NCBI GenBank assembly: GCA_951828385.1
Contig: OX639973.1
Span: forward strand, 1,854,470 to 1,918,469
Reading direction: 5' to 3'
Source of the DNA: an uncultured Poribacteria bacterium
GTDB lineage: Bacteria; Poribacteria; WGA-4E; WGA-3G
DNA: 64,000 nt
Below the pieces are notes generated by a model. It was not told the DNA's origin, did not search any database, and saw only the letters and a list, made by a program, of their open reading frames with translations. The first letter of the stretch is position 1; each line of letters starts with the position of its first letter. Position numbers and translations under genes: made by a program. This document shows positions 52,508-60,305 of the stretch, one piece after another.

Positions 52508-53779
52508 TTAATTCCGATTCAAAAAACGCTCAAAGTTGCCACCGAATAGGTTGTTGACATCCCGCTCAATCTCTGATGAACTGAGTGTCCACCCGACATC
52601 AAGCAAGGTCTGGTATTTCTCCACCAGAACGTCCGCGATAATCCGACGCGAGTGCTTCCATTTGTAGACGAGCTGATCCAAGATGCGGGCATCAGAATGT
52701 TGGGGAATCACACTCAAACCGAGCAACTCAATCCGTTCACGTGTGATCTCCTCAATCACGCTTGGATTGTTCATAAACCACCAGCACCCGAATATCATCA
52801 GGTTCTTGAATTTCCGACCGATGACACACAACTCATGCTGATTTTCGCGCGACAGGAGTGTCACAAGGAACTTATTATCTGGGTTTTCACGGAGTAGCGT
52901 TTCCAGACTCGTCAGATCCGCTTTTCCACTTCCGTCGCCTGCCATCTGGAGTTGTGGATTAACAGCGCGTTTCACGCCGATCATGAGCGCAAACGGGACG
53001 TTGAATTCACGAGAAATCGGTAATATACAGTTGTCGAACAATCTACCCAAAACACCATCATCTGGATATTGAAAATCTGGTGGAAGCGAGACCGCCATAT
53101 ACTTCGGGTTCATCCGTTGAATCCACGTCTCCAAAAATCGGCGGACTTCCTTGTAGGTTTTTTCTGTTGATAGATTCGGATCAACATCGTAACCGAGACC
53201 TCGGAGGTGTTCATACCCAGTTTCCTGATAAGTATTGATGAGGACATCCATCCGAAGTGCCGCTTCAAAACGAGGGTCTCCAGTATCCCCAGATTCCCAC
53301 ACCGGTACTTCTGCCGAGTCAAACGGATCGTTCGTCATCACAACTTTGGAGACTTTCGCACACTCAAAGACCGTATCAATAAAGGCTTCAACGGTCGTCC
53401 CCGAAAAGTAATCGCGATAGTCCTGTAGGTTGCGCGAACCGACATCCAACCCCAATGCATCTAAAGTCGTCACAACGCCACGGCACGCTTCACTTACCGG
53501 TGAGTTCTCAATGAAGAGCGTCTGCCAGATGAGATCTGCCTGTTCCGTCTTGGTCATCGCCCAAAATTGCTGATATGAGACATCTGATTTACGGAAAACT
53601 TCAGCGATGAGGTAATGATACGTCAGCAATTCATCTATACCCCACAGTAACAACTCACCAAAAGGTGGACTAAAGAGGTGCGTGTGAATATCTGTGACGC
53701 TTTGCGTGTCAACCGCGTCTAAAACGGCGGTTTTCAACGCTTCTGTGGTAGCAATTGTCTGCGTGTGGTTTGTGTTCAT
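52508..53779 (-). CDS. Uronate-isomerase-like amidohydrolase
   Basis: The 423-residue TIM-barrel enzyme resembles glucuronate isomerase (UxaC). Marks are the metal-binding DIHTHLFSPPFGELLLWGID near residue 30, KVVMTNDPFDSAEVP, RMNPKYMAVSLPPDF, IFGCWWFMNNPSVIEE and a late LSVIPQHSDARILDQLVYKW that supplies the last Asp. It would isomerise glucuronate or galacturonate, fitting the pectate-lyase-like gene at 5261. It is somewhat shorter than E. coli UxaC (470), so a related sugar substrate is possible. GGAGG lies upstream of the ATG. Confidence 0.75.
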   Translation of the reverse strand: MNTNHTQTIATTEALKTAVLDAVDTQSVTDIHTHLFSPPFGELLLWGIDELLTYHYLIAEVFRKSDVSYQQFWAMTKTEQADLIWQTLFIENSPVSEACRGVVTTLDALGLDVGSRNLQDYRDYFSGTTVEAFIDTVFECAKVSKVVMTNDPFDSAEVPVWESGDTGDPRFEAALRMDVLINTYQETGYEHLRGLGYDVDPNLSTEKTYKEVRRFLETWIQRMNPKYMAVSLPPDFQYPDDGVLGRLFDNCILPISREFNVPFALMIGVKRAVNPQLQMAGDGSGKADLTSLETLLRENPDNKFLVTLLSRENQHELCVIGRKFKNLMIFGCWWFMNNPSVIEEITRERIELLGLSVIPQHSDARILDQLVYKWKHSRRIIADVLVEKYQTLLDVGWTLSSSEIERDVNNLFGGNFERFLNRN

Positions 53780-53802
53780 TTAATCCTCCAGATTTAGAAA
53801 AA

Positions 53803-54810
53803 TTAATTAGAAAAAACGGAGCCAAACGTTGGGTATTTCAATCCCCACTGCTCTCTAACTGTATCCATAGTTTTGATGATGGATAGCGACTCATCTAACG
53901 GCATCACATCGCTTTCGAGTTTACCCGCTCGTAGACAGTTGATAACCTCAAGTACTTGGTATTCAAAACCGTTGGCAGTGAATGGGATTTCAATTTGTAG
54001 GGGGTCTTTCCCAAAGACTTCAAGTGTTGCGGATGTTGCTCGTGAGAAGTTCGGGATATGGATCGCGCCTTTTGTGCCGAAGATACGTGCATCTTGTGAA
54101 GTGCGTGTCGTGATTGCACACGACAAACTCGCGATTTCGCCAGCATCATAGCTGAGTAGGACAGCGGCTTGTTCATCGACACCGGTTTCGCCAATGTGTG
54201 CCAGACTCGTTATCTGCGTTGGCGCGCCAAACACCATGGACGCTAAAGAGACAGTATAGACCCCAATGTCCAACATCGCACCACCTGCAAGTTCCAGCGC
54301 AAACAATCTACCTTTCATATTTTCAGCCGTCAGGACGACCCGATTCCCAAAATCTGCCGTTAACATGCGCGGTTCACCGATAACACCCGCTGCCAACCAC
54401 TCCCGCACCTTAACCATTACTGGAATGAAACGTGTCCACATGGCTTCCATGAGGAATCGCTTATGTTCGCGCGCACACGCTATCAACGCCTCAGCCTGAT
54501 CTGCATCCACAGTGAACGGTTTCTCACATAAAACCGCCTTCCCTGCTGCCAAACACAGCATCGCACACGCTTTATGGAAAGGATGCAGCGTAGCAACATA
54601 GACAATATCTACCTCACAGTTATTCGCCAGTTCAACGTAATTACCGTGCCTATGTGGAACATCAAACGTATCTGCAAAGGTGTTAGCTCTCTGAAGATCG
54701 CGTGAACCGACAGCAACAATTTCCGCATCAGGAATCGCTTTCAACGCATCGGCGAACTTATGAGCAATACCACCGGGACCAAGTATACCCCACCTTACCT
54801 TTTTCGGCAT
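53803..54810 (-). CDS. Gfo/Idh/MocA-family oxidoreductase
   Basis: The product is 335 residues from MPKKVRWGILGPGGIAHKFA, with GGAAA eight bases upstream; longer frames reach into a MITE-like repeat. The Rossmann fold is followed by EIVAVGSRD and the family motif CEKPFTVDADQAEALI (about 95-110). The substrate domain includes GGAMLDIGVYTVSLA, typical of dihydrodiol or glucose-fructose oxidoreductase relatives. It oxidises a sugar or related alcohol with NAD(P). It lies 23 bp upstream of the uronate-isomerase-like gene, so they are likely cotranscribed and act on the same sugar. Confidence 0.88.
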   Translation of the reverse strand: MPKKVRWGILGPGGIAHKFADALKAIPDAEIVAVGSRDLQRANTFADTFDVPHRHGNYVELANNCEVDIVYVATLHPFHKACAMLCLAAGKAVLCEKPFTVDADQAEALIACAREHKRFLMEAMWTRFIPVMVKVREWLAAGVIGEPRMLTADFGNRVVLTAENMKGRLFALELAGGAMLDIGVYTVSLASMVFGAPTQITSLAHIGETGVDEQAAVLLSYDAGEIASLSCAITTRTSQDARIFGTKGAIHIPNFSRATSATLEVFGKDPLQIEIPFTANGFEYQVLEVINCLRAGKLESDVMPLDESLSIIKTMDTVREQWGLKYPTFGSVFSN

Positions 54811-54835
54811 TCGGATTTCCTTTTCCATGAGAGAA

Positions 54836-54957
54836 TAGGACTTACGCATGCTGCTCTTTTGTAGCACAAACTTCCCAGTTTGTGCCACCAGAACGCTGTG
54901 TTTTCCGAAAATTCTTATCTAACAAAACGGGCTGCAGTCAAAATTGCGTAAGTCCTA
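54836..54957. repeat. MITE-like element, TAGGACTTACGCA family
   Basis: The perfect 13-bp terminal inverted repeats are TAGGACTTACGCA and TGCGTAAGTCCTA, 122 bp end to end. The interior holds GCACAAACTT and AGTTTGTGCC arms, nearly the same hairpin found inside the other MITE family (11075, 13462). It lies 26 bp upstream of the oxidoreductase start codon. Confidence 0.8.
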
Positions 54958-54980
54958 AGAGAATTCGGATTTAACAGGAA

Positions 54981-55814
54981 TCAGTAATTTTTAATAAACA
55001 ACTCATCCCCTTTTGCTGCACTCGTTTTCCGATAATTGTTCATCCCGTATTGCAATGTCCATTCCTGAATTTCGGCGAAGGCGAAAAGTTCCCTAATAAT
55101 AGGTGAGTCGTCGTAAGTAATTAACCATTTGTGTGGGCACTTCCGCATGTTTTCAGCGAATTGCGCGTGATCAAATCCTGTGTGCAAGGTGCCTCTCACA
55201 CCGTATAACTTTGACTCCGTCGCTTTCCAATAGGGTGGATCAAGAAAGATGAACACATTGTCGCCATCTTGGCAAAGTGCCTCGGTATAATCTCCGTTAG
55301 TGATTTTGGTGTCAGAAAGATAAGGCGATATGTTTTTGACGCGTTCAATAGACGAATCTGTAAACCGCTTCTCGTAAGCAGATTGCGAATATCCGCCGGA
55401 ATCCACGATACCCGAGAAGGTAATTCGGTTGAGTACGAAGAATCGCACTGCACGCTGAAATTCAGAAAGTGCGTTTCGGTTCTGGTTCAGTTGATCTTTT
55501 GCCTGTGCCAATTCCTCAAACAACGCGCGCCCATTGGTAGTGGTTGTGTGTATCTCCCTCAGCGTCGCAACCAAGTCTGGGGCATTATCTTTTACCTCTT
55601 TCCAGAAACAGTAGAGATCATAATTGAGATCATTAATCCAATAGGATTTGATGCGATCTTGAAAGAGGCTTCGGAGAGAAAAAAAGACAGAACCACCGCC
55701 AACGAAAGGCTCACGAAATTCTGATATACTCAACGGAACATGCGGCAGAATCTGTTTGAGTGCCCTTGATTTACCACCCGGATATCGCAATGGGCTTTTC
55801 GGTGATTTAGCCAT
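54981..55814 (-). CDS. D12-class N6-adenine DNA methyltransferase (Dam-like)
   Basis: The 277-residue product has motif X/I in SPLRYPGGKSRALKQILPHV, then REPFVGGGSVFFSL (AdoMet binding), and motif IV FIFLDPPYWKATESKLYGVR (catalytic DPPY). It methylates adenine and protects the host from the partner nuclease. Its start overlaps the end of the upstream gene by 8 bp. Both form a type II restriction-modification pair. Confidence 0.9.
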   Translation of the reverse strand: MAKSPKSPLRYPGGKSRALKQILPHVPLSISEFREPFVGGGSVFFSLRSLFQDRIKSYWINDLNYDLYCFWKEVKDNAPDLVATLREIHTTTTNGRALFEELAQAKDQLNQNRNALSEFQRAVRFFVLNRITFSGIVDSGGYSQSAYEKRFTDSSIERVKNISPYLSDTKITNGDYTEALCQDGDNVFIFLDPPYWKATESKLYGVRGTLHTGFDHAQFAENMRKCPHKWLITYDDSPIIRELFAFAEIQEWTLQYGMNNYRKTSAAKGDELFIKNY

Positions 55815-56949
55815 GACGACCTGTTATCCATATCTGTAGTTTGTTATTTTCGCGTGCTTCTTGGTTGAGTAGAAATATCCTTTTCTGGTGCACTTGCGAT
55901 AAGCGATTTTCCGCGCAGAAGCCAAACATATCGCCTGTTTCACATGGTAAGAATAGACTTCCAACAAGGTCACCTGTTAGTTTCAGTCGGGTTGCAAACT
56001 GGATGTTTGCTCGTTTATCAATGCTCACTTGCTCCATATTCGCAAAAAGAATCAGCTTGAACAAACCGTCCTTGATATCATTTTCTGATGGAAGTTTCCC
56101 TTTGCTATTGTTTTTCGATTCTTGTACGATTAATTGGTCATTTTCCCAATAAACCTCATCTGCGGTTAAATGATACTGTCCACCCAAATAGTTTGAGATA
56201 TGGAAAACTCCCTTCGTATTTTCCTCAAGAGATTCTAATATGTGTGTTGTCAAGGATTCTCTATGAGCGGCCTTGTACGAGCTAGGGAGGGTTGCCTCTT
56301 TAAAAGATGTTAGGCTGAAACGATCATCCACCTTAAAATTTTCGAGAGTCTGCAGATGATTTTTCGGACTGTGAACAGCGACGTTTTTCTCTTGCGATAT
56401 TTTTTTGTATCCAGCAACCGCATTCAGATAAATTGACTCGAAATCCTTTTCAAAGTGCGTTGTGTTCCAATGTAGTGCTGTCATCTGATAACGGCTCACC
56501 TCAAGCAATTTTTCACGCACGTTTTCAGCGTTTAGAACTTGATTGGTAATTCGGTCAGTTGTATTAGGTTTTCTTTCCGCATCTTCATACCACGCCAAGA
56601 TAATGTAAATGTTGAGGAGGTTCATCCATGAAAAAGTTATGAAGTTGATTCGGTCGTTGTTTTGTGTTCCTGCCCCTTCATCTTTAATGATCGGAATAAT
56701 TGTGACCTTTTTGGTGTTGAGGTGGAACGTGTTATAAATCCGTGCGAAAGGATAGGAGCGCGTTCGTTTCGGTGTCACCCATTTTGAAAAGGCGAGATTG
56801 TTTCCGGGCATACCCAAATTAATTAGACCACACGCTTGTGCTTGATTCACGTCAAATTGCGAGATATTGTATTTTGAAAATTGACTTGGATTCAGATATG
56901 GTGTATATGTTGCATCTCTTATGAAACCTGTTAAATAAAGGGTTGCCAA
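55807..56949 (-). CDS. Type II restriction endonuclease partner
   Basis: The 380-residue product is encoded immediately upstream of the Dam-like methylase with an 8-bp overlap. A PD-(D/E)XK core fits ADEVYWENDQLIVQESKNNS (about 265-285), with Asp/Glu residues and E-x-K in QESKN. The N-terminal half is unlike known families but shows no membrane segment. The frame begins with TTG, supported by GGAGG eight bases before. Its recognition site is unknown. Alternatively it is another nuclease type. Confidence 0.7.
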   Translation of the reverse strand: MATLYLTGFIRDATYTPYLNPSQFSKYNISQFDVNQAQACGLINLGMPGNNLAFSKWVTPKRTRSYPFARIYNTFHLNTKKVTIIPIIKDEGAGTQNNDRINFITFSWMNLLNIYIILAWYEDAERKPNTTDRITNQVLNAENVREKLLEVSRYQMTALHWNTTHFEKDFESIYLNAVAGYKKISQEKNVAVHSPKNHLQTLENFKVDDRFSLTSFKEATLPSSYKAAHRESLTTHILESLEENTKGVFHISNYLGGQYHLTADEVYWENDQLIVQESKNNSKGKLPSENDIKDGLFKLILFANMEQVSIDKRANIQFATRLKLTGDLVGSLFLPCETGDMFGFCAENRLSQVHQKRIFLLNQEARENNKLQIWITGRHG

Positions 56950-57058
56950 TTGATACCTCCACGCAGGATAATTACAGAATCACAAGGTTACAAACCTCAG
57001 CAGTGAACAGATCCACGCCTCGAAAGTCTGCCAGAATATTATAAAGATTGTCCAAACT

Positions 57059-57478
57059 TTAGTCTTTAATTTTGTTGGTAATAAAATTAATGACTTCTTC
57101 AGGGGGGTATTTGCCAAATCGGACGTAAACACCGCGGAAGTTTTCGAGGCGTGTTGGGTGGGCGAACGGACTGAGCAGCACCCCGTTCGCGTCGGTGTAA
57201 AAACTGCGAAATGCTTCCCAAGGTCGTTCCAACTTGTAGAAGCAGCAACTTGTGATGATAAGTTTGTCCGCTTCAAACCGGTGGTGAAACGGCAGATAAT
57301 ATTTATAGAGCGATCCGATTAGAAAAATAGCAGACAGTACGGCGACATAAATTAATTGGAAACCCAGATAGATGATAAGCAAGAGGAGTACCAGAAAAAG
57401 CCCTAATAGCACAGACTTGCGCCAATTCTCAACGAGTGGATGTACTGTCCATGAAAGCGTTAGAGGCGCGTCCGACAT
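57059..57478 (-). CDS. Small membrane protein, possible bacterial PH-like domain
   Basis: The product is 139 residues from MSDAPLTLSWTVHPLVENWR, with AAGG upstream; a TTG two codons earlier is the alternative. Two adjacent membrane segments (about 25-65) are followed by a beta-rich soluble part (HHRFEADKLIITSCCFYKLE, RLENFRGVYVRFGK) resembling bacterial PH-like modules. Function unknown. It lies downstream of secG on the same strand, separated by 86 bp with one heptamer-repeat arm. Confidence 0.6.
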   Translation of the reverse strand: MSDAPLTLSWTVHPLVENWRKSVLLGLFLVLLLLIIYLGFQLIYVAVLSAIFLIGSLYKYYLPFHHRFEADKLIITSCCFYKLERPWEAFRSFYTDANGVLLSPFAHPTRLENFRGVYVRFGKYPPEEVINFITNKIKD

Positions 57479-57491
57479 ATCCAAACCTTAC

Positions 57492-57525
57492 TGGTTATAA
57501 GTTATAAATTAAGAGGTTTTTGATT
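57492..57525. repeat. Heptamer-repeat arm, isolated copy
   Basis: GGTTATAAGTTATAAATTAA followed by GAGGTTTTTG matches the left arms of the spacers at 43086-49507. Only AACCAACAACC at 57545 hints at a right arm. Confidence 0.55.
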
Positions 57526-57564
57526 GCGTTACGTGCCCGTCTGAACCAACAACCATTCTCGAAG

Positions 57565-57984
57565 CTACTCTGTTTCATCAGTAGTGCCACCATCAATCTC
57601 TGTCTTTGACGAATCAGCGGCTTCATCCGCGGTGTCTCCGTCCGTCGGCGTTTCAACCGTCCCTTCACCTGTCGTGTCAGCAGGTTCGGCTGCACTTTCC
57701 TGCGTCGCCTCCTGCTCAATCGGCGTGAGTGCACCACCGCCGCCTTCACCATAGAAGCGCATCAGGAAAAGCGAAATAACCATGAAAGCGATCGCGAGCC
57801 ATGTTGTCAATTTACCAAGGAAGGTCGCTGCACCGCGACCCCCAAGAACAGACTGCATCTCCGCACCGCCAAACGCACTTGATGAAAGGCCTTCCCCTTT
57901 ACTGTCCTGTAACAGAATAATCAGCGTCAAGACAACGCAGACAGGCACAAAGAGGAATAATACAAAACCCATGATAATTCCCAT
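57565..57984 (-). CDS. secG: SecG preprotein translocase subunit
   Basis: The 139-residue product has two membrane helices (about 5-24 and 58-78) flanking the conserved LQDSKGEGLSSSAFGGAEMQ and SVLGGRGAATFLGKLTTWLA loop. SecG assists SecYE during export. The tail (85-139) is very acidic and Thr/Glu-rich, longer than usual. AGGAGG lies upstream of the ATG. It is 14 bp after tpiA. Confidence 0.92.
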   Translation of the reverse strand: MGIIMGFVLFLFVPVCVVLTLIILLQDSKGEGLSSSAFGGAEMQSVLGGRGAATFLGKLTTWLAIAFMVISLFLMRFYGEGGGGALTPIEQEATQESAAEPADTTGEGTVETPTDGDTADEAADSSKTEIDGGTTDETE

Positions 57985-57998
57985 TTAATAATTCCCTC

Positions 57999-58766
57999 CT
58001 ATTGATCAAACTTCACAATTTGCGCAAACGATTCCGCCTCAAGGCTCGCACCGCCAACAAGCGCACCGTCTACATCTGGTTCCGCCATCAGTTCCGAAGC
58101 ATTTTCCGGTTTAACGCTCCCACCGTATTGAATACATAGCTGCGATGCCACTTCCGCCGAGTAAGCCTTCGTTAGCAACCCGCGGATGAAGCTGTGAACC
58201 TCCTGCGCTTGGGCAGGCGTAGCCGTTTTTCCAGTACCGATCGCCCAAACCGGTTCATACGCAATAACACAAGATAACAACTCAGCAGCGGATAAGCCTG
58301 CAGTCCCGCCTGTAACGTGGTCTTCAATCACCGCTTCTGTCTGTCCGGATTCCCGTTCTTCGAGTTGTTCACCGACACAGATAATCGGTTTCAATCCGTG
58401 TGCTAACGCCGCTTTCACCTTCTGATTGACGCTCTCATTCGTCTCATCGAAGTATTGCCGCCGTTCCGAATGACCGATAATGACGTAATCACACCCGACA
58501 TCCTTGAGCATCGGGGCAGAGACTTCACCGGTAAACGCACCGCTGTCTTCTGAATAGACATCTTGTGCAGAGAGGTGAATGTTACTATCGGCTATTGCAT
58601 CACGAACCGCGGCGAGCGCGGTAAAAGGGGGCGCAACGATAATCTCAACGTCGCTAACCTCAGCAACCAACGCCTTTAGTGCCGTTGTGAGCGCGACTGC
58701 TTCCGAAATCGTTTTGTTCAGTTTCCAGTTTCCTGCAATAATAGGTGTCCGCATAGTCTTTTCCAT
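57999..58766 (-). CDS. tpiA: Triosephosphate isomerase
   Basis: The 255-residue TIM-barrel enzyme interconverts dihydroxyacetone phosphate and glyceraldehyde-3-phosphate. Catalytic residues are Lys in IIAGNWKLNKT, His in YVIIGHSERRQYFDE and Glu in IAYEPVWAIGTGKTATPAQA. The ATG overlaps the gapA stop by one base (TAATG); an inner ATG four codons later (MRTPIIAG) is also possible and has GGAAAAG upstream. It is coupled to gapA and followed by secG. Confidence 0.96.
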   Translation of the reverse strand: MEKTMRTPIIAGNWKLNKTISEAVALTTALKALVAEVSDVEIIVAPPFTALAAVRDAIADSNIHLSAQDVYSEDSGAFTGEVSAPMLKDVGCDYVIIGHSERRQYFDETNESVNQKVKAALAHGLKPIICVGEQLEERESGQTEAVIEDHVTGGTAGLSAAELLSCVIAYEPVWAIGTGKTATPAQAQEVHSFIRGLLTKAYSAEVASQLCIQYGGSVKPENASELMAEPDVDGALVGGASLEAESFAQIVKFDQ

Positions 58767-59770
58767 TAGAGTGTGCGCGCAACAAGTTCAACGAGACGGT
58801 TCGAGTAGCCCCACTCGTTATCATACCACGAAAGGACTTTAATCAACCCATTTTCAATCACTTTGGTGAAGGGACCGTCAAGCACGGACGAAAGTTTGTT
58901 CCCGTTGAAATCCGATGAAACGAGGTCGAGTTCTGAATAACCGAGAATGCCGTCCAAGCTGCCTTCTGAGGCTTCTTTCAACGCTGTGTTAACCGCTTCA
59001 GCACTCGGCTTCTCCTTGAGATCAACTGTTAGGTCAACAACGGAGACGTTCGGTGTCGGTACACGGATTGCGAACCCATCAAGTTTACCGTTCAATTCGG
59101 GTAAGACTTTCCCTACGGCGACAGCAGCACCAGTTGTCGTCGGAATCATAGAGAGTGTCGCGGCACGCGCACGGCGCATATCGGAATGCGGGAAATCATG
59201 AACCCGTTGGTCGCCGGTATAGGCATGTACAGTCGTCATCAATCCACTTTCAATCCCAAATGTTTCGTGCAAGACCTTCGCCACTGGTGCAAGGCAGTTC
59301 GTCGTACATGAGGCGTTAGAGATAACATGATGTTCTGATTTATCGTATTTATCGTCATTCACACCAATGACAATCGTGATGTCCTCACCCTTCGCAGGTG
59401 CGGAGATGACCACTTTTTTGGCACCCCCAGATGTAATATGTTTCTCAGCGTCTTCCCGTGCTGTAAAGAAGCCGGTGGACTCAATAACGACATCCGCACC
59501 GAGTTCAGCCCACGGCAGGCTACCAGGGTCACGTTCAGCGAGCACCTGTATCTCTTTCCCGTTGACTACCAAGCCGTTATCTGTCGCAGCGATGTCATCC
59601 GACAGGATACCGTGAACAGAGTCATACTGTAGAAGATGCGCAAGTGTCTCCGGGTTCGTCAAATCGTTGATCGCCACGAATTCTATATCTAACGCTGGGT
59701 TCTGCAACGCCGCGCGAAAGGCGTTTCGACCAATCCGACCAAAACCATTTATACCTACTTTAGTTGACAT
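58766..59770 (-). CDS. gapA: Glyceraldehyde-3-phosphate dehydrogenase
   Basis: The 334-residue enzyme oxidises glyceraldehyde-3-phosphate with NAD. The Rossmann start is [19 protein letters not shown]. The catalytic Cys is in [16 protein letters not shown] (about 153), and the end is [16 protein letters not shown]. It starts the gapA-tpiA-secG operon. A consensus promoter lies about 190 bp upstream, leaving a long leader with a GCTTGCAAGC palindrome. Phosphoglycerate kinase, usual between these genes elsewhere, is absent. Confidence 0.96.
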   Translation of the reverse strand: MSTKVGINGFGRIGRNAFRAALQNPALDIEFVAINDLTNPETLAHLLQYDSVHGILSDDIAATDNGLVVNGKEIQVLAERDPGSLPWAELGADVVIESTGFFTAREDAEKHITSGGAKKVVISAPAKGEDITIVIGVNDDKYDKSEHHVISNASCTTNCLAPVAKVLHETFGIESGLMTTVHAYTGDQRVHDFPHSDMRRARAATLSMIPTTTGAAVAVGKVLPELNGKLDGFAIRVPTPNVSVVDLTVDLKEKPSAEAVNTALKEASEGSLDGILGYSELDLVSSDFNGNKLSSVLDGPFTKVIENGLIKVLSWYDNEWGYSNRLVELVARTL

Positions 59771-59956
59771 AAGATAGATAGATCCCTCTATTATAAATAT
59801 TTTGCCGTTACACGGCTTCTCTCAACAGCAAGTTCTATAAGCCTGCAAGCCAGAACTCGAAGCGCAATGAACATGTCGGGCTTTTCATAAATATCGGCTT
59901 GCAAGCGATACCCCTTGATTTGCTATTATCCAATTTCAAGATTTAAAATCTCTTTA

Positions 59957-59985
59957 ATTATACCGTAAAATGAAGTAAATTGCAA
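59957..59985 (-). promoter_or_regulatory. Promoter of the gapA-tpiA-secG operon
   Basis: On the minus strand, TTGCAA and a perfect TATAAT are separated by 17 bp. The -10 element lies about 186 bases before the gapA ATG. Confidence 0.6.
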
Positions 59986-60040
59986 GTGCTCTTTAAGCCA
60001 GAGGCAGGATTATTTAGTTTTCGGTTTTCGTCCAATTTTG

Positions 60041-60136
60041 GACCCCCCAGGCCCGGTAAGTGCGGTTTGCAACCGCACCGGATCCTTAAAAAAGGACGCG
60101 AAACTCTATAATTTCTTAAAACTGAATGGCTCTGAA
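60041..60136. repeat. Composite dispersed repeat, second copy
   Basis: CCCGGTAAGTGCGGTTTGCA with its inverted partner AACCGCACCGG forms a stem. The following AAAAAAGGACGCGAAACTC and ATAATTTCTTAAAACTGAAT stretch matches 20975-21018. Confidence 0.65.
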
Positions 60137-60151
60137 TCCATCTAATTTTCG

Positions 60152-60180
60152 TTGACATCTTTACGGGTATCTGTTATACT
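60152..60180 (+). promoter_or_regulatory. Promoter of the giant ThuA/LamG gene
   Basis: A consensus TTGACA and TATACT are separated by 17 bp. The -10 element ends 125 bases before the ATG at 60306. Confidence 0.6.
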
Positions 60181-60305
60181 TTTGCGATGAAGATTAAAAA
60201 TTTAATTCGGTAATGTAGGCGGGGTTTGGAACCCCGATTTTCCTAAAAAACCCTCAGTTTTAGCATACTTCATAGCAACTGCAATCCATCTGTGAAAGGC
60301 AAAAT

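Noticed and set aside
56980..57276. 98-residue minus-strand frame downstream of the PH-like gene
   Set aside because: It overlaps the 57059-57478 gene in another frame and has no ribosome-binding site.
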